This document shows positions 22,806 through 35,000 of a stretch of 54,717 bases of DNA, in pieces. Each line of letters opens with the position of its first letter. Position 1 is the first letter of the stretch. This stretch comes from Reticulitermes lucifugus. Its lineage: Eukaryota > Arthropoda > Insecta > Blattodea > Rhinotermitidae. The stretch lies in assembly GCA_026260175.1 (NCBI GenBank), contig JAKCWW010002645.1:241-54957 (forward strand). Reading direction: 5' to 3'. A model generated the notes under the pieces. The model did no database searches. It saw only the letters and a list, made by a program, of their open reading frames with translations, and was not told the DNA's origin. Made by a program: the position numbers and the translations under genes.

Positions 22806-23603
22806 GCTGTCGCAGCTCGTTTGATATCTGCAGTTGCTGAAGAGAATGTAGTGTGTCATAAAGGCATTATATTTGATAAACATGTTTAGACAATGCAAGT
22901 TTATATCAGTTCGTGTTTGTACGGAACAGACGAAATACAACAGAAGCGGAGGAGAGTCTTCATTTTCATTACGTATGTTCCTCCATGAGTGTAGAATTGC
23001 TTGTGGCATTAAACATGTCTAATACCATCCAATGGAAGTGCTTGCCTGTTGTCGGCATTAAAATCTTTAAAACGTTGTTACATCATTAAGTAAAGAGAAA
23101 TAAAATGAAGCGTGAATCCAATAAACATTTTATAGCCAACTGAAAACTCAGGAATGGCGGGGCAATGAAAGATGCAAGAGGTTGTCATGGAATTCGGTAT
23201 TGCGTTGTGTTATCGTCAAGGGACGAACTGAGGAAGCCGACTTGCACAGCGTCGAGAGTCAATTTGAATATAAATTGAAGTGATGCCCTTGAGCACGGTT
23301 TTCTGTGGAGGTGCATGTTTCAATTTAAAGAAGCTTTCAGTTAGCGTCTCCTCAACTTCTCCTCCTACGTCTGTATTACGTAAAGATGGACGCAAGCACA
23401 GTGTGAGGTTTTCTTATGGTCAGCATGAAACTGTACTGTTCCTAATAACTGATGCGTGTTTTCATTTAAATTTGTACAGCGCAATTGCTGAAATTAAGTG
23501 TTAATGTGTGACGCAAGTAAATAATTACGTCTGTTGTTACATCATTCTGCGCAACAAATGTGATTAAGAAGAACAAGATCCGCTGATAATAGTAACCGTA
23601 CAA
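22806..23603. other. No gene recognised
   Basis: Nothing recognised; frames are short. Confidence 0.5.
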
Positions 23604-23891
23604 ATATGCACCGAGTACACGTGGTACTTGTATGGATATGCACCGAGTACACGTGGAACTTGTATGGATATGCACTGAGTACACGTGGGACTGGTATGGA
23701 TATACACCGAGTACACGTGGGACTGGTATGGATATGCACCGAGTACACGTGGGACTTGTATGGATATGCACCGAGAACACGTGGGACTTGTATGGATATG
23801 CACCGAGTACACGTGGGACTGGTATGGATATGCACCGAGTACACGTGGGACTGGTATGGATATGCACCGAGTACACGTCGGACTGGTATGG
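23604..23891. repeat. 32-bp minisatellite, exactly 9 units
   Basis: Units start at 23604 and every 32 bp to 23860 with no indels (core CACCGAGTACACGTGGGACT). Each unit but the last carries CACGTG; the last has CACGTC. The unit has no stop codon in any phase on either strand, so all six frames stay open across the array. These frames should not be annotated as genes. Confidence 0.97.
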
Positions 23892-24340
23892 ATAGTTAAG
23901 TGCATTTCCGAAGGTGCTGTGTAGAGGTAGAGTACACCTGCACTTGTACTCGTACCTGCGTACTTATAGCCCATTGCTGGCACAAAACAAACATGCCGAT
24001 ATTGGTCTATGTCGGAAATCCAGTCGCTTTAGAAATGATACTCATTCAGTCACTCACTGCATGGAGACCCTGATAGTCGCTTTGTTATTCGCAGTTATCC
24101 ATGTCTTATGATGCATTACCGCGTTGACAAGAGCCCGCCACTGCTTCCTGTCCGGAGCCAGCGGATTGCCATTCGCACACTGTATGTCTTGAAGCTTATG
24201 CTAATATTGTTTCCTCATCTACGCACATCTATTTGTTCGCTTTAGGTGTTAAAGACTAAACTTTTATTCGAATTTCTCATATCAACCCATGCCCTTTTCG
24301 AATCTCCACTATAAAATCGTTTTGATTTGTATACAGTGTT
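23892..24340. other. No gene recognised
   Basis: At about 24120-24170, ACAAGAGCCCGCCACTGC looks like part of a dispersed repeat, but there is no second copy in the window to confirm it. Confidence 0.4.
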
Positions 24341-24641
24341 AACTGCACAAAGGCTGTGCCATGGCTCAGGCGGTTAGTCACCGGTCTCTCACCGCGGAGG
24401 CCCGGGTTCGATCCCGGGCCAGACAATGTGGGATTTGTGGTGGACAAAGTGGCACTGACACAGGTTTTTTCTCGAGTACTTCGGTTTTCCCCTGTCAATT
24501 TCATTCCACCGGTGCTCCATTACTTGGAAAAATGAAAAAAAAAACTGATCATCTTCATCATAGGGTTGCACAATAAGCCTTAAGGCTGCGGTGCATCCGT
24601 AGCTTCTGCTGCGGGACCCTTCTCAAAAAAAACTGCACAAA
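24341..24641 (+). mobile_element. tRNA-derived SINE, family C copy 1
   Basis: The SINE proper is 24352-24630. The head carries a near-perfect pol III promoter: box A TGGCTCAGGCGGTTAGTC and box B GGGTTCGATCCC. The body includes GTGGGATTTGTGGTGGACAA and the A-rich tail begins after GGGACCCTTCTC. A perfect 11-bp target-site duplication, AACTGCACAAA, flanks it at 24341-24351 and 24631-24641. The intact boxes and duplication suggest a fairly recent insertion. Confidence 0.96.
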
Positions 24642-24907
24642 TATTTGGAGAGTACTTCGCAAGTGTGAATCTTTACATTTGACAATTTTCACCGTGTTAG
24701 TCTACTTCCTCGTCTCTAGTATCTAGTCCGGTTTATGTAACTCTTTTAACACGCGTTGCACAGATATCTGTGTTGTAGGCCTACACAGTGTACCCAATAG
24801 CAGCTCGTTACAGAAACCTGTGTAGCAGGAGAACAGAATATGTTTACCTTCTTTTTGTACTGTGGTTTTACGTGCTGATCAGCGTGGACAAGTCTATATA
24901 TTTTTTT

Positions 24908-25426
24908 AAAGAAACCAACTAATGCACATTCAATGTCACTATTATTTTAGTTAACACTGCCCCTACATATGTTTCGGTCCTTACTGGACCATCATCATGG
25001 GGTCTTTCTATCAAAACTACACTTTTATACATCCATAAGTGCATGTGTTATCATTTGTAGTCAAGTCACTTTTGGGTTTTTGTTATGTTATATAACCTTT
25101 AGGAAATGGATATGTTTTAAATTTGTAGAGACTGAGACACTGTATAAAATCTTAAAAAGTTAAAAGTTTTTTGTGTCTCTATGTACGTTGTTATATATAA
25201 CATCACTATCGTACTAACTACGCACTTTATTAACTTGACGATACGTAGAGTCGTGGTACTTGGATGTGGAGGTCACATTTGAATTGCCCTGTTTTGTACT
25301 GCGTGTTGGCGTGCTACGTGTTCATATCTATTGGACGTCTTGTGGAGTGTAAGGACCGAAACATATGTAGAGGTAGTGTTAACTAAAATAAATAGTGACA
25401 TTGAATGTGCATTAGTTGGTTCTTTG
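24908..25426. mobile_element. 519-bp element with 77-bp inverted arms
   Basis: The left arm (24908-24984) and right arm (25349-25426) are reverse complements with only a few mismatches (ends AAAGAACCAACTAATGCAC and matching complement). The interior is AT-rich and non-coding. The inner end of the left arm, read on the minus strand, runs into a hammerhead-like fold at 24959-25004; the right arm keeps only the 3' half (GGACCGAAACATATGTAG). It could be a foldback MITE, or two opposed copies of a Penelope-like terminal repeat. Confidence 0.8.
24959..25004 (-). ncRNA. Candidate hammerhead-type ribozyme fold
   Basis: Read on the minus strand: stem I strand CCCC (25002-24999); core AUGAUGA (24998-24992); one extra U; stem II GGUCC, loop AGUAA, GGACC; then GAAAC, loop AUAU, GU, A, and stem I strand GGGG (24963-24960). 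This is the type I hammerhead order with a tiny stem III and a GUA cleavage triplet. Departures from consensus are C3 replaced by A and the extra U before stem II, so activity is doubtful for this copy. Hammerheads are known in Penelope-like retroelements. Confidence 0.45.
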
Positions 25427-26702
25427 AAAAATAGAGTGAAAATGCACGGTGATGATAATATAAAAGTCTATACAAGTTTATGCATTTAAGCTATGTGCAA
25501 TACGATTTGGTTGGGTGCATAATCTTTTCTTCTGTGAATCCACTTTATTCTCTTGAAACATCATGTACTTTGCTGCCATGTTGTTTTCTGTCTAAGAATT
25601 TCCCTAATGGAATGGCCTCATCGCTTCGTTTACGTTGCAAGAGTTTTGGTTGAACACTGTGCGGGCTCTGCATTCTGTAATATCCTGCTGCCTAACAGAC
25701 TGCATAAAATGTTATCATGGTGAATAAGATTTGCATTACTGTGGAACGGAATGGTCTGGAACGGCGTTCGGGTACATTTTCTCACAAAGACTAATGTACG
25801 TGTTATTCACGTCTTGTGCAGGCATCTGATGAATCAAAAAGCGGAGCTTCTCTTTTGGCTTATTTCAGATATACTATATTGTGGTCGAGAGATGCAGCAT
25901 TACATTTTGTTCCTGATCTGTGATGAATTATTTAATTGTTAGTCAGGTCAGTTACCCATATAATCAGTCGGTTTTTCAATCAACTAATTTGCGCCGTACA
26001 GGAGAGTCCTACTTAAGAAACCAGCAGTCCGTCAGATATTCAAGACTCTCGCCAGCCCTTTTGGAATGCTAGAGTTCGTTTCGGTGTTTATACGGGCCCT
26101 CCATTGGCTCTGTCCCAAATTAGTTGAATCTAGTCCATATCCTCAAATCGTATTTTCTTAACATTTAGGCATAACCTAGTCCCAGCAATATTTGCTTAAA
26201 AGACAAACGAAGAATCGCCTCTCTGTGCAATTATCTGTATGCTCCGGTTACTGCCTCCCGCTCAGACCAAAAATTCTTCTCAGCACCCTGTGTTCAATCT
26301 CCTTCGTTACAGCGTATGTTTTTCCGTAGAGCAAGATACAGAATTTCACACCTGAAATAATAAATAAGTCAACACATAATTAAATAAAATTTTGTTTTAA
26401 AGAGCGCGTACCTATGCGCTCGTAGAATCAAGGTTGTGCCATTTATTTATTTCAAATTCTTTTCTGTATTTCCAGATGAATTGAACCTGTGCGATAGTTG
26501 GTAATGAACCGTCGGGTTTCGTAAAATTTCGAGAATTTCTACGTTGTCTGTGGAACTGTTAGCTTCTCCAGAAGGACTGTGCTCCATGGAACTAGTTTAG
26601 GTTCCTACTCAGTGAGTGAGTTAGTTAATTAGTTGTCAGTCAGTTAGTTAGTTACTTGGAGTGACGAACTGCATTACGAAAAACTAAATAACAACACGGC
26701 TT
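25427..26702. other. No gene recognised
   Basis: Nothing recognised. A GTTAGTTAATTAGTT-type simple stretch occurs near 26610-26660. Confidence 0.5.
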
Positions 26703-27006
26703 CGATACGGATTTTTTTATATTTATTGAAGGGCCCCGTAGCAGAAGCTACGGACGCACCGCAGCCTTGAAGGCTTGTTGTGCAACTCTGTGATGAAGAT
26801 GAGGTTTTCTTCTGCTTTTCCATTTTAATGGAGCACCGTGGAATGAAATTGACAGCGGAAAACCGAAGCACTCGGAGAAAAAACCTGTCCCAGTGCCACT
26901 TTGTCCACCACAAATCCCACATGGACTAACCGGGGATCGCACCCGGGCCTCCGCGTTGAGAGGCTGGCGACTAACCGCCTGAGCCATGGCACGGCCCCGA
27001 TACGGA
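26703..27006 (-). mobile_element. tRNA-derived SINE, family C copy 2
   Basis: A full copy of family C in reverse orientation, spanning 26712-26997. The head reads GTGCCATGGCTCAGGCGG with box B altered to GGTGCGATCCC; the body matches the 24352 copy throughout. The target-site duplication CGATACGGA (9 bp) lies at 26703-26711 and 26998-27006. With copy 1 it forms an inverted SINE pair about 2.1 kb apart. Confidence 0.95.
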
Positions 27007-27529
27007 AGTTAGTGCATTGGAACATCTTGTCGATAAGTTCGTTAATTATTGAACCTTCAGTAACAGCGAGTTAATAAGAGTTTTGAAGTGAGCACTTAAC
27101 ACCGACACTTGACCCTGTTTGGCTGTGCTGGCTTTGCAGTCAGACCCTGTCGCATTCAGTCCGCTGATCGTTTAGCTCATCTGGAAGGAGGCAGGACAGT
27201 CATTGTGCACTGGGTACATGCATCACAGTATCCGTTGTCGCGATTTGAATGACTGCAAGTGTTAACTTTGTCACTTCGACTCTCGGCTGACAAAATGGCT
27301 CTTTGTAAGAACAGACATCTGTCAGCCTATGCAGTTTACATGTACGCAGATTTAATTCGCTCCTCTCTGTAGTCTAATTTAAACTGTTTTCACACGACAC
27401 TCTGCTGGATAATATGCTCGTGGTGTTAAGACTGCATGGAACTGAGCCCTTATTGTCAGTTTTACAGAACATTCTTATTTTTCTTGAGTGGGATTTGAGG
27501 CTGCCACGACGGTGACTGAAAGGTACTGT
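27007..27529. other. No gene recognised
   Basis: Nothing recognised. Confidence 0.5.
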
Positions 27530-27688
27530 CTTCTGGGATGTGGCGCCGTGTAGTCTTATCCAAATATACCGATGTTGCTGTGCAGCGTGTTGCTTCAGTA
27601 GCCATGGAAGAAGACGGACACTGAGGCAGTACCTTCCTCCCAAACGTCGATAGTGCTATACAAAACTACACGGCATCACAACCAAGAA
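27530..27688 (+). repeat. Palindromic repeat, hammerhead-like group
   Basis: The left arm 27530-27555 (TTCTGGGATGTGGCGCCGTG) pairs with the right arm 27665-27688 (ACTACACGGCATCACAACC). The centre carries degenerate CTGAGGC (27621) and CAAACGTCGATAG (27641). It is the same architecture as 17965-18084 with a longer, more decayed centre. Confidence 0.55.
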
Positions 27689-30600
27689 ATATCTTTATTA
27701 CGCGTATTTTCTTGACGACACTGTAATTACACAATTCCCAGCTCTCGTGATGGAGTACACAGCACTTCCAAATGTATTATTTGACATGCTCCAGAATGCA
27801 TATGCGATATATGATGAAAGTGTGGTATAGGATTCTGCTTCCATACGCACGGTGCTTCCAGCTGAAAGTATATGTTCTAGTTCAGACGGGAGAATAGGCA
27901 GCCTGATGCACGGAAGCAGCTGTCATACATTATTCCGCTTCGCGTGAAAATGTCTTGCAGGGGTTATTTTTAATCTTTCAGCAACATAAATTTATTTTCA
28001 TATAACTGGGAATTTGAGCGGAGTTTGAATGTCAGGCAGAATTTTAATCATCTCGGATGATTGATCGCAACACCTGATCGATTTATCACGCATATACGAA
28101 TGCAATAAAACTCATTCCTCAATGGCATTTTTGTATTAATTTATTTCAGATGGTTTTTAATAATACACTGACAATGTTCGGTCGGAGAACGGGTCATGGG
28201 CTGGCGATGAAATTCTGCCACGGACGCTTCTTGCGTTCAAAAATCGAATAACTGCATTATTCTACACTTTTACCACTGTTCCATTCGACCTATGTTCAGT
28301 TGACTCTTATGACCAGTGTACGGTAAACGGCAGCTGAATCAGCGTGCAGTGTTAACACGAGTTTGATATGGGCACAGTCACTGTAAATTATTTAGCTACG
28401 AAATTATACGTCATGTAAACTTTTTTCTGATCGGGTCCTCGTTTATAGTGTCTTGCTGCTTGATCATCTTGCTTATGCGAGTAATTCTGTATCGTGACGG
28501 CGTTTAAACCCAAGCGAAGGTGATTCTGTCCTGCACTCCCCTTGTCAGTGGTTGTGAGAATGCAGTATCGTAAATTACGATACTTGGCAGTTAGAACGAA
28601 GTGAGCTGTTATTTGGAAATACCTGTGCGTGTATGTACATAATTTTTACTGAAACAGAAGATGGGAAAATCCGGAAGAAAACCGTGAACCGGCCAGGACG
28701 CTGGAGCAGTCTTCAAACCTAGATGTATGGTAACCTTAGTACAGTTGTTTGAATTCGGCCATTGGTTTAAGTGCGTAGAAAATTTAACGGCGGAAATTTT
28801 GTGTATTACATACCATGCAATCACACTTCTTTAAATCTCATTCATTACGATTGTTTTATTCCTGGATTGACATATTGCAAGTATGAGGTTCTTAGCATTG
28901 GCGTGACTTCCATGCTGCCTTTCGCTTCGAAACGACGAGACTGACAGGCTGTTAGCACTGTATTATGCGAGAGGTCGTTGCGGAAACGGACAGAATAATC
29001 GAGTTCTCGATGCATCTAAAGAAAGGAAGTTTCTTCCTTGTACTAGTAATAACATTTTGTGGTACACACTACGTACTGGATTTCTCAGGTGGCGACGAGA
29101 GCTGAGTAACCACTTTTGAAACACTGTTAGCTATGTACTCAGGTATTTCGGATATGGGCAAGTACTTTCGAAAATCTATGCACCAGTCTTAATTTTATTT
29201 TAATCTGACTATTAACCTGTGTACCTTTTCACATAATGCGTTTTTCATGGTTTGCTAGTTATTTGTGTCATACTGTTTGGTGTTGTGTACCTAACTTTGT
29301 TATTTCTTGTATTCCGTTGTTTGTAACGTTACACAACATTAAAACAATTACAAATCACATTTGGTAGGACAACGTTTATTTTGAATGTTGTGTGTTATTT
29401 AAAAAGACCACACAAATAATTTATGATTGGTGGGTAGTGAACCTGAGAGTCAGAACGATGATCCTGCAATGTTAGAAATTCATTTGTTTGTATTAAATTG
29501 AAATATTTCTAACTTACTGACATGCAGGTGTGTGATAAATTAATTGCATTAAATACAACCATTACATATGAAATTGTGATTTACAGATGACTTAGATAAT
29601 TGATTGGTCAGATCACAATAAAATCAACAATGCGTGACAACAATGGAGCAACAGTGGTAGCCATTAGATACAATTTGTAGCTTCATAATCTGAAACACAC
29701 TTTGTTTTAGCAATGGCTGCTTACCTTAGACATCAACCACGTTTCGCGCATAAGAGATTAAGTTACCATGAGTACTGTCACTTTCATAGTAATCATTTTT
29801 AATAACATTGTTTACAGTTTTGTGTTTAGTTGTAGCAGAGAATGTGATTGACCTGCATTTATATTCAGTAGAGTATATTGTATTGAAGTAAAATGACATG
29901 GAAATAATTAGGATGTGTGAACCGCTAGTCGCGTTTGAACACTATTTGAATAAGGAGAGAGTTTAGTGTCAGTGGTCCACTCGTGTCTAATAAACTTAAT
30001 GCCAAAACAAAACTAACTCATCACAGAATCTGAATATTCTTACAGAAGCTCATATCCCCTCCTCTTATATTTGGAGAGAGACATGGAACAATATCTAAAT
30101 TTGGTCAGCAACTTCTCCTAACCTATATATATATATACCAATATTGTGTATATTCGAATAATGCACGGATCATGGAAAATATAAAGCTTATCCTAACCTC
30201 TTCATTAGTTCCCTATGGTCAGACCATTACTCTACATGTAGTGTGTTATTCATAATTTATGTTGACTTTCAGTTATGCAGCCAGAAAATGTACAGTTCAG
30301 AAAATTGTTTGAGCCCTATAACTAAAATTATTGCAAAGGATGACAATACTACTCAATCATATAAATGCAGTTTCCTCCACTGTCACTTCTTCTAGCCCTG
30401 TACTGGTATTGTAAAGGGGAAAGGAAAGAGCGTTACTGCAGTTTACATGATATTTAGATGCAGTATTTCCCTGAATACATTGACACAGCATATAATATTG
30501 TTAGCCATTACACTAGTTCTGTTACGTCTGATCTTCTACAAATAAAATTATAGAATTCCCGTAGTTTCTTTCCTCATTTGCAACTTCCAGTGTATTTTCC

Positions 30601-31490
30601 TGAGTACAGCAGTGGAAATAGGCTGCATGATACAGCATTATTTGCTTTTCTTGAATACCACACAAAACCATTCCTGTTCTGTTTCATGTCCTGTTCAGAT
30701 CCTCAGGTTGTTGTTTTTGTGTAGGATTCCATCAGTATTTGTTGGTGATCCAAAGGTTGCAGATTTAACTATGTTTCTGAAGCAGTTATAGGATATCTTA
30801 AGAAAACTTGACAGAGACCGATAAATAGAGACATTACTAGCAAATTTGTGTATGGGTCTGCAAGTGAATATTTTAAAAGTAAAAGTATGATTTTTAATTC
30901 ATATCATCTATAGGCCTACTTCTCTGGTAAATAAGTTTGTGACTGTGTAATTCAAAATTCTGGTGGCTTGATGTATTAAATTCTTACATTTCTAGGCCTA
31001 TGCATAAAATTTTGGTTTTTGTTCCCATCAGAGCTGAAATATGTGAACGTCTTAAGTGAATATTCCGTTTTAACACGTGCTTTGATGTTGCTATTGGATT
31101 CCTATGTTCTTATGGGCCATTACAGGCTTCCTTCTTCCTGTATTGATCATTGTCCTACCATAGGTCATTTCATTCTACATAACCTTGACTGGTGATACCA
31201 GCACGTTTAAGTACCAAATAACACCTCTATGTGTTAAAAATACTTTAGAAATTATTCTTTTTCTGGGAACATAAAAGGCAGTTTATCTGTACAAAGTCTA
31301 GTTCTTCACTGTAACTTTAAATATTTGTGCCTTGTGCAGATTTAAAAATTGTTTGCTTCAAGTCTTACTGGCACCACATGCAAATGAAACACATCAGTAT
31401 TTACCAGTTACCCTTCTGTACTTCAGTTTCTTTATGAGTGTAATATTTTATGAAAATATAACCAGATCTCAATCATGATGTGCTAAAGGT
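27689..31490. other. Region upstream of the first visible orb2 exon
   Basis: No exon is recognised. CpG content falls abruptly at about 29,100, which may mark the start of the methylated part of the orb2 transcription unit. If so, most of 29,100-31,796 is orb2 intron. A CpG-rich patch at 28,900-29,110 would be a place to look for a promoter or 5' exon; this is inference. Confidence 0.4.
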
Positions 31491-31560
31491 ATTAGTTACT
31501 GAGCTAGTAAACATATCCTTCAGTTATTAGTTACTGAGCTAGTACACATGTCCTTCAGAC
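31491..31560. repeat. 35-bp tandem duplication
   Basis: ATTAGTTACTGAGCTAGTA is repeated at an offset of 35 bp, followed by ACATATCCTTCAG and ACACATGTCCTTCAG. It lies about 240 bp upstream of an orb2 exon. Confidence 0.9.
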
Positions 31561-31796
31561 TTTGCCTTCTCCCTGATTACCAGGCCCAAATTATTATATA
31601 TATTTTCTTAAGTTTATTGATTTATGGCATTACAATGATAGACACCAACCGATCATGTTTCCTTTAAGGTGGCACATCGCCGTTGCGTTATTAAATACAA
31701 ATGCATGTTGCAGTCGGGCTTTATTCTTCCTGTATATAATGTTGTGTTGACTGATTACAATATTCATTTGCAATCATGTTTCATCTGTGTATGCAG

Positions 31797-32006
31797 GCAA
31801 GTCACCATTCTTCCCTGGGCTGGAGGAACAGGCTGCATTACTAGAAGATCCTGCTTCACACCTGGTAGATGGCCAAGTGCTGCCACAACCTGCACCACCC
31901 CTGAGCTCTCCTTCACGCTCATCCCCACATAGCCAGGGATCAGAAACAGGAGAGCGCTATTCCAGGAAGGTCTTTGTTGGTGGGCTGCCTCCTGATATAG
32001 ATGAAG
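31797..32006 (+). CDS. orb2: orb2 exon: linker and start of RRM1
   Basis: The acceptor TATGCAG ends at 31796 and the donor is GTATGT at 32007. The exon begins with the last two bases of a codon (Gly when joined to G) and ends with the first base of the next. It encodes 70 residues numbered here from that Gly. A Pro/Ser-rich linker with an acidic patch (LEDPASHLVD) leads into RRM1, whose RNP2 motif VFVGGL is at residues 59-64, followed by PPDIDE. The open frame continues past the donor to 32032, but conservation stops exactly at the splice site. No upstream exon is visible, so the start codon is not in the annotated part. Confidence 0.93.
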
Positions 32007-35000
32007 GTATGTTAGTTGAAGCAGCTGTATAGGGACAGTTTTTATACTGAATAACTGTCTATAAAAAAATATTAAATAGTCCATTGTATTGTTGTCACAT
32101 CTCTGGTACATATTCTAAAAGCTTTTATGTTTTATGTAGTTCACTTGTTTAGAATCAAGAATAAACACCTATGTTCAGTTACGTGCTGGTGGACGACATA
32201 TGCTTTTGAGCCATTACATTAAGTCAGTTGATGATGGCAGTTAAGTTTCTGCAGGAGGTGTAGGGTGTGCTGTTTTGTGTTTCAAGCTTAAATACATAAA
32301 AGCTGAGGTGCATTTATTTTTTATGCTATAGTAATTTCCATCTTATCTTGTCTGTGCATAACATAGCATGCATTGTTCTTTTAAGATGTTGTCTACAAAT
32401 GTTATTGTATTAATAATGCAACATGCAAGTCATGTAAACTTTATAAGAATTATGTGATGAACTTTTTCAGGATAGTTGCCATAAACATATGTTTCATTGA
32501 TGGTGCTGTTCATGACCAGGTGCCATACTGGTACAGTTCTGTTGAAACCAGTCTGGCCAATTGCCATACATGTTAAAATATTTTTCATATTTTTGTGCCA
32601 AGTGGCATGTCTACATTACTTTTTGGGCATGTGCACCTTCAAATGCCATACCTGTATTTTGGGATTTTCTAACCTTCAGGCTGGGCACCATGCTGGTATA
32701 TTGTACATGTTATACATGTTGTGTACCTTGGGCCATACTGGCACAGTATTTTTAATTTTTTAATTATTGGAAAACAAAAAAGATACCTTAAAGAAACATT
32801 CATTAACAGAATGAATTGTTTCATGTGGTATTGTCCCCCCTCCCCTTTTTCAGTGCATTATAGATATTTCAGTTTCAGTGTAGTGATTATGCCTCTGATG
32901 TTGATGTATTAAGCAGTGGCAGTGAAGTTTGTTCAGCATCTGGATGTCTATGCATATGAATCCAATGTCCAGAACATACAAAATTTTGTAAAACATTGCA
33001 TAGAATTCTTAAATGTTTGTGTGCTGGTTAAATAAGGGATGTTAAATTCTGTTTACTTTAAAAAGACTGCAAATGGCATGAATATTCTATGCGAGATCTC
33101 AGATTCTTACAGCAGTGTCAGGAACCACTCGCCTAATGACATGCCAGCACATCCCAAAAGACTTGAATACTCATGAATAATCTGGGCATCATTAGCAAAA
33201 CGTCTGTGCAGGTGTGATATTCCTGCAAGTATAGTATATAATTTTTAATGTTGAGCCCAAATAAGGTAACTGTAATGTGAATTTCAGATAGTAAAAGGAA
33301 GTAATCAGAGCAACCATAATGAGGGTTACCACTGTATTAAGTGTGTCTGAAACACTGTATTAATGCATAGTGGATAGCACCATACTTACACAGAGTTTCA
33401 CTCAAAAATATATCATAAATCAGCGTATGAAGTCTGAGTTTAGGGACTGAAGCAGAGTGTTTAATTCAGCATGGTTCATTGACTATTGATCAGAATTTAG
33501 CCATTTGTATCCATGCAGTTACACAGGTTTTCCCAATTCTGTGCTTCTGCTGTTGGCTAAGGAGTACTTGCTGGAACTAATTATGCCTTTTTACTTTGCT
33601 TCTGTTATCATGTTTTCCAAAGCCATGAGTATTTACCTGTAAAATTACAGTTGATATAAGTATGTTACATTATGCAGAAAAATTATTATTTCTGCACGAT
33701 TAACAGGTGTTTATTTTAGTGTGTTTCAAGTACATAAAACTTCAGAATTTCAATTATCATTTGTTTTTTTTTTTGCAGATGAAATCACAGCTAGTTTTCG
33801 TCGCTTTGGTCCGTTGGTGGTTGATTGGCCTCACAAGGCTGAAAGCAAGTCCTATTTCCCTCCTAAGGGATATGCCTTCCTGTTGTTTCAGGTAAAGTGA
33901 AACTAAATATGGATTCGGTTGTTCAGCTTCTTTGATCTCAGAAATACAATGTAGGGAAATGAGATTTTAGTGTTATTGATGTGGTTTGTCTGAGTGCTGT
34001 ATTATTTGCCTCAACCAACTTGATCAGAGAAGTATGTAAAAAAAACTGATATTTAACAAACTGTTCTATTAATCATCCCTTGTTACTGCAGTGTATAAAT
34101 TTTGGAGTTTTTGATTGAAGAGCTGCCCTCCAGAGAGCTGTGTACGTATGGATGAAGCAGTTGTGCACAGCCAACAAGGGGAGGCCATCCAGCTTCCTTT
34201 GTGAGCATAGGGCTGACAACCCTTTAGAGTAAAATGTTGTGTGTTGTGAAATGTTTTCAGAGGCCTTGAAATTAGGCTTTTGGAATGACCTAACCAACAT
34301 GTGAATGAGATAAAAGTCATTGGGAATATGAGTATGTATAGGATAAGTGCTTTGGGATTATTGGTTATAGAAGCACAGTTTGCATGTACAGTTGGCCCCA
34401 CCTAACACTGTGAATGTTATCCTATCAGAACCACATTCACTGAATTCCATGTTCACCAGCCATGCTGTGATGTATTCCAGGTACATAGGGTATCCCAAGA
34501 TGGTGGTCTTCTGGGTTTTGACACCTTGTGGGATTATAAATTGATACTGATATTCATCTGAAATGCCAGCGTTAAGTTACGATCATACTCAGTGTTAAAA
34601 CGCAGAAGACTGTCATTTGAACAACACCCACTATGAAAACCTGAGCAGACAAACAATCTTTGAATAACTTTCAACTGATCACAGTGTAATATTTAATATA
34701 CAGGCTGTCCTGTAAGTCCAAAACTGTACAGAATTTTGGAGTTTTAACACAACTGTTAAAGGACTGTGCTCAGTATGTCCACCAATCATGGCAATGCAGA
34801 TGTGCAAACCATATGAGAATAGAGTGAATTGTTTGTGATGTGATCTCACTGCATGCAGTGACAGTTTGGTCTTGAAGATGCTCAACGTCGCATTTTTTTG
34901 CAGCCTGCGTGTTTTCAGACTTTTCAGAATGCCTGTGGTTAAGAATGATGATGGGTGAACATACTGGTGTTGGGCTACAGAGTGATCCAATAGAAAGTAG

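Noticed and set aside
23466-23983. Six overlapping ORFs of 79-139 codons
   Set aside because: All are produced by the 32-bp minisatellite, which lacks stops in every phase.
24361-24420. A possible genuine tRNA gene (boxes A and B intact)
   Set aside because: The head is fused to a SINE body with an A-rich tail and target-site duplications, and an inverted sister copy exists; it is a SINE.
28960-29105. An ATG-started 45-codon frame ending near a CAG|GTGGCG site whose phase would join the orb2 exon at 31797
   Set aside because: The phase fits and would give a Gly-Lys junction, but the donor is poor and the hydrophobic peptide resembles nothing in CPEB proteins. It is probably coincidence.
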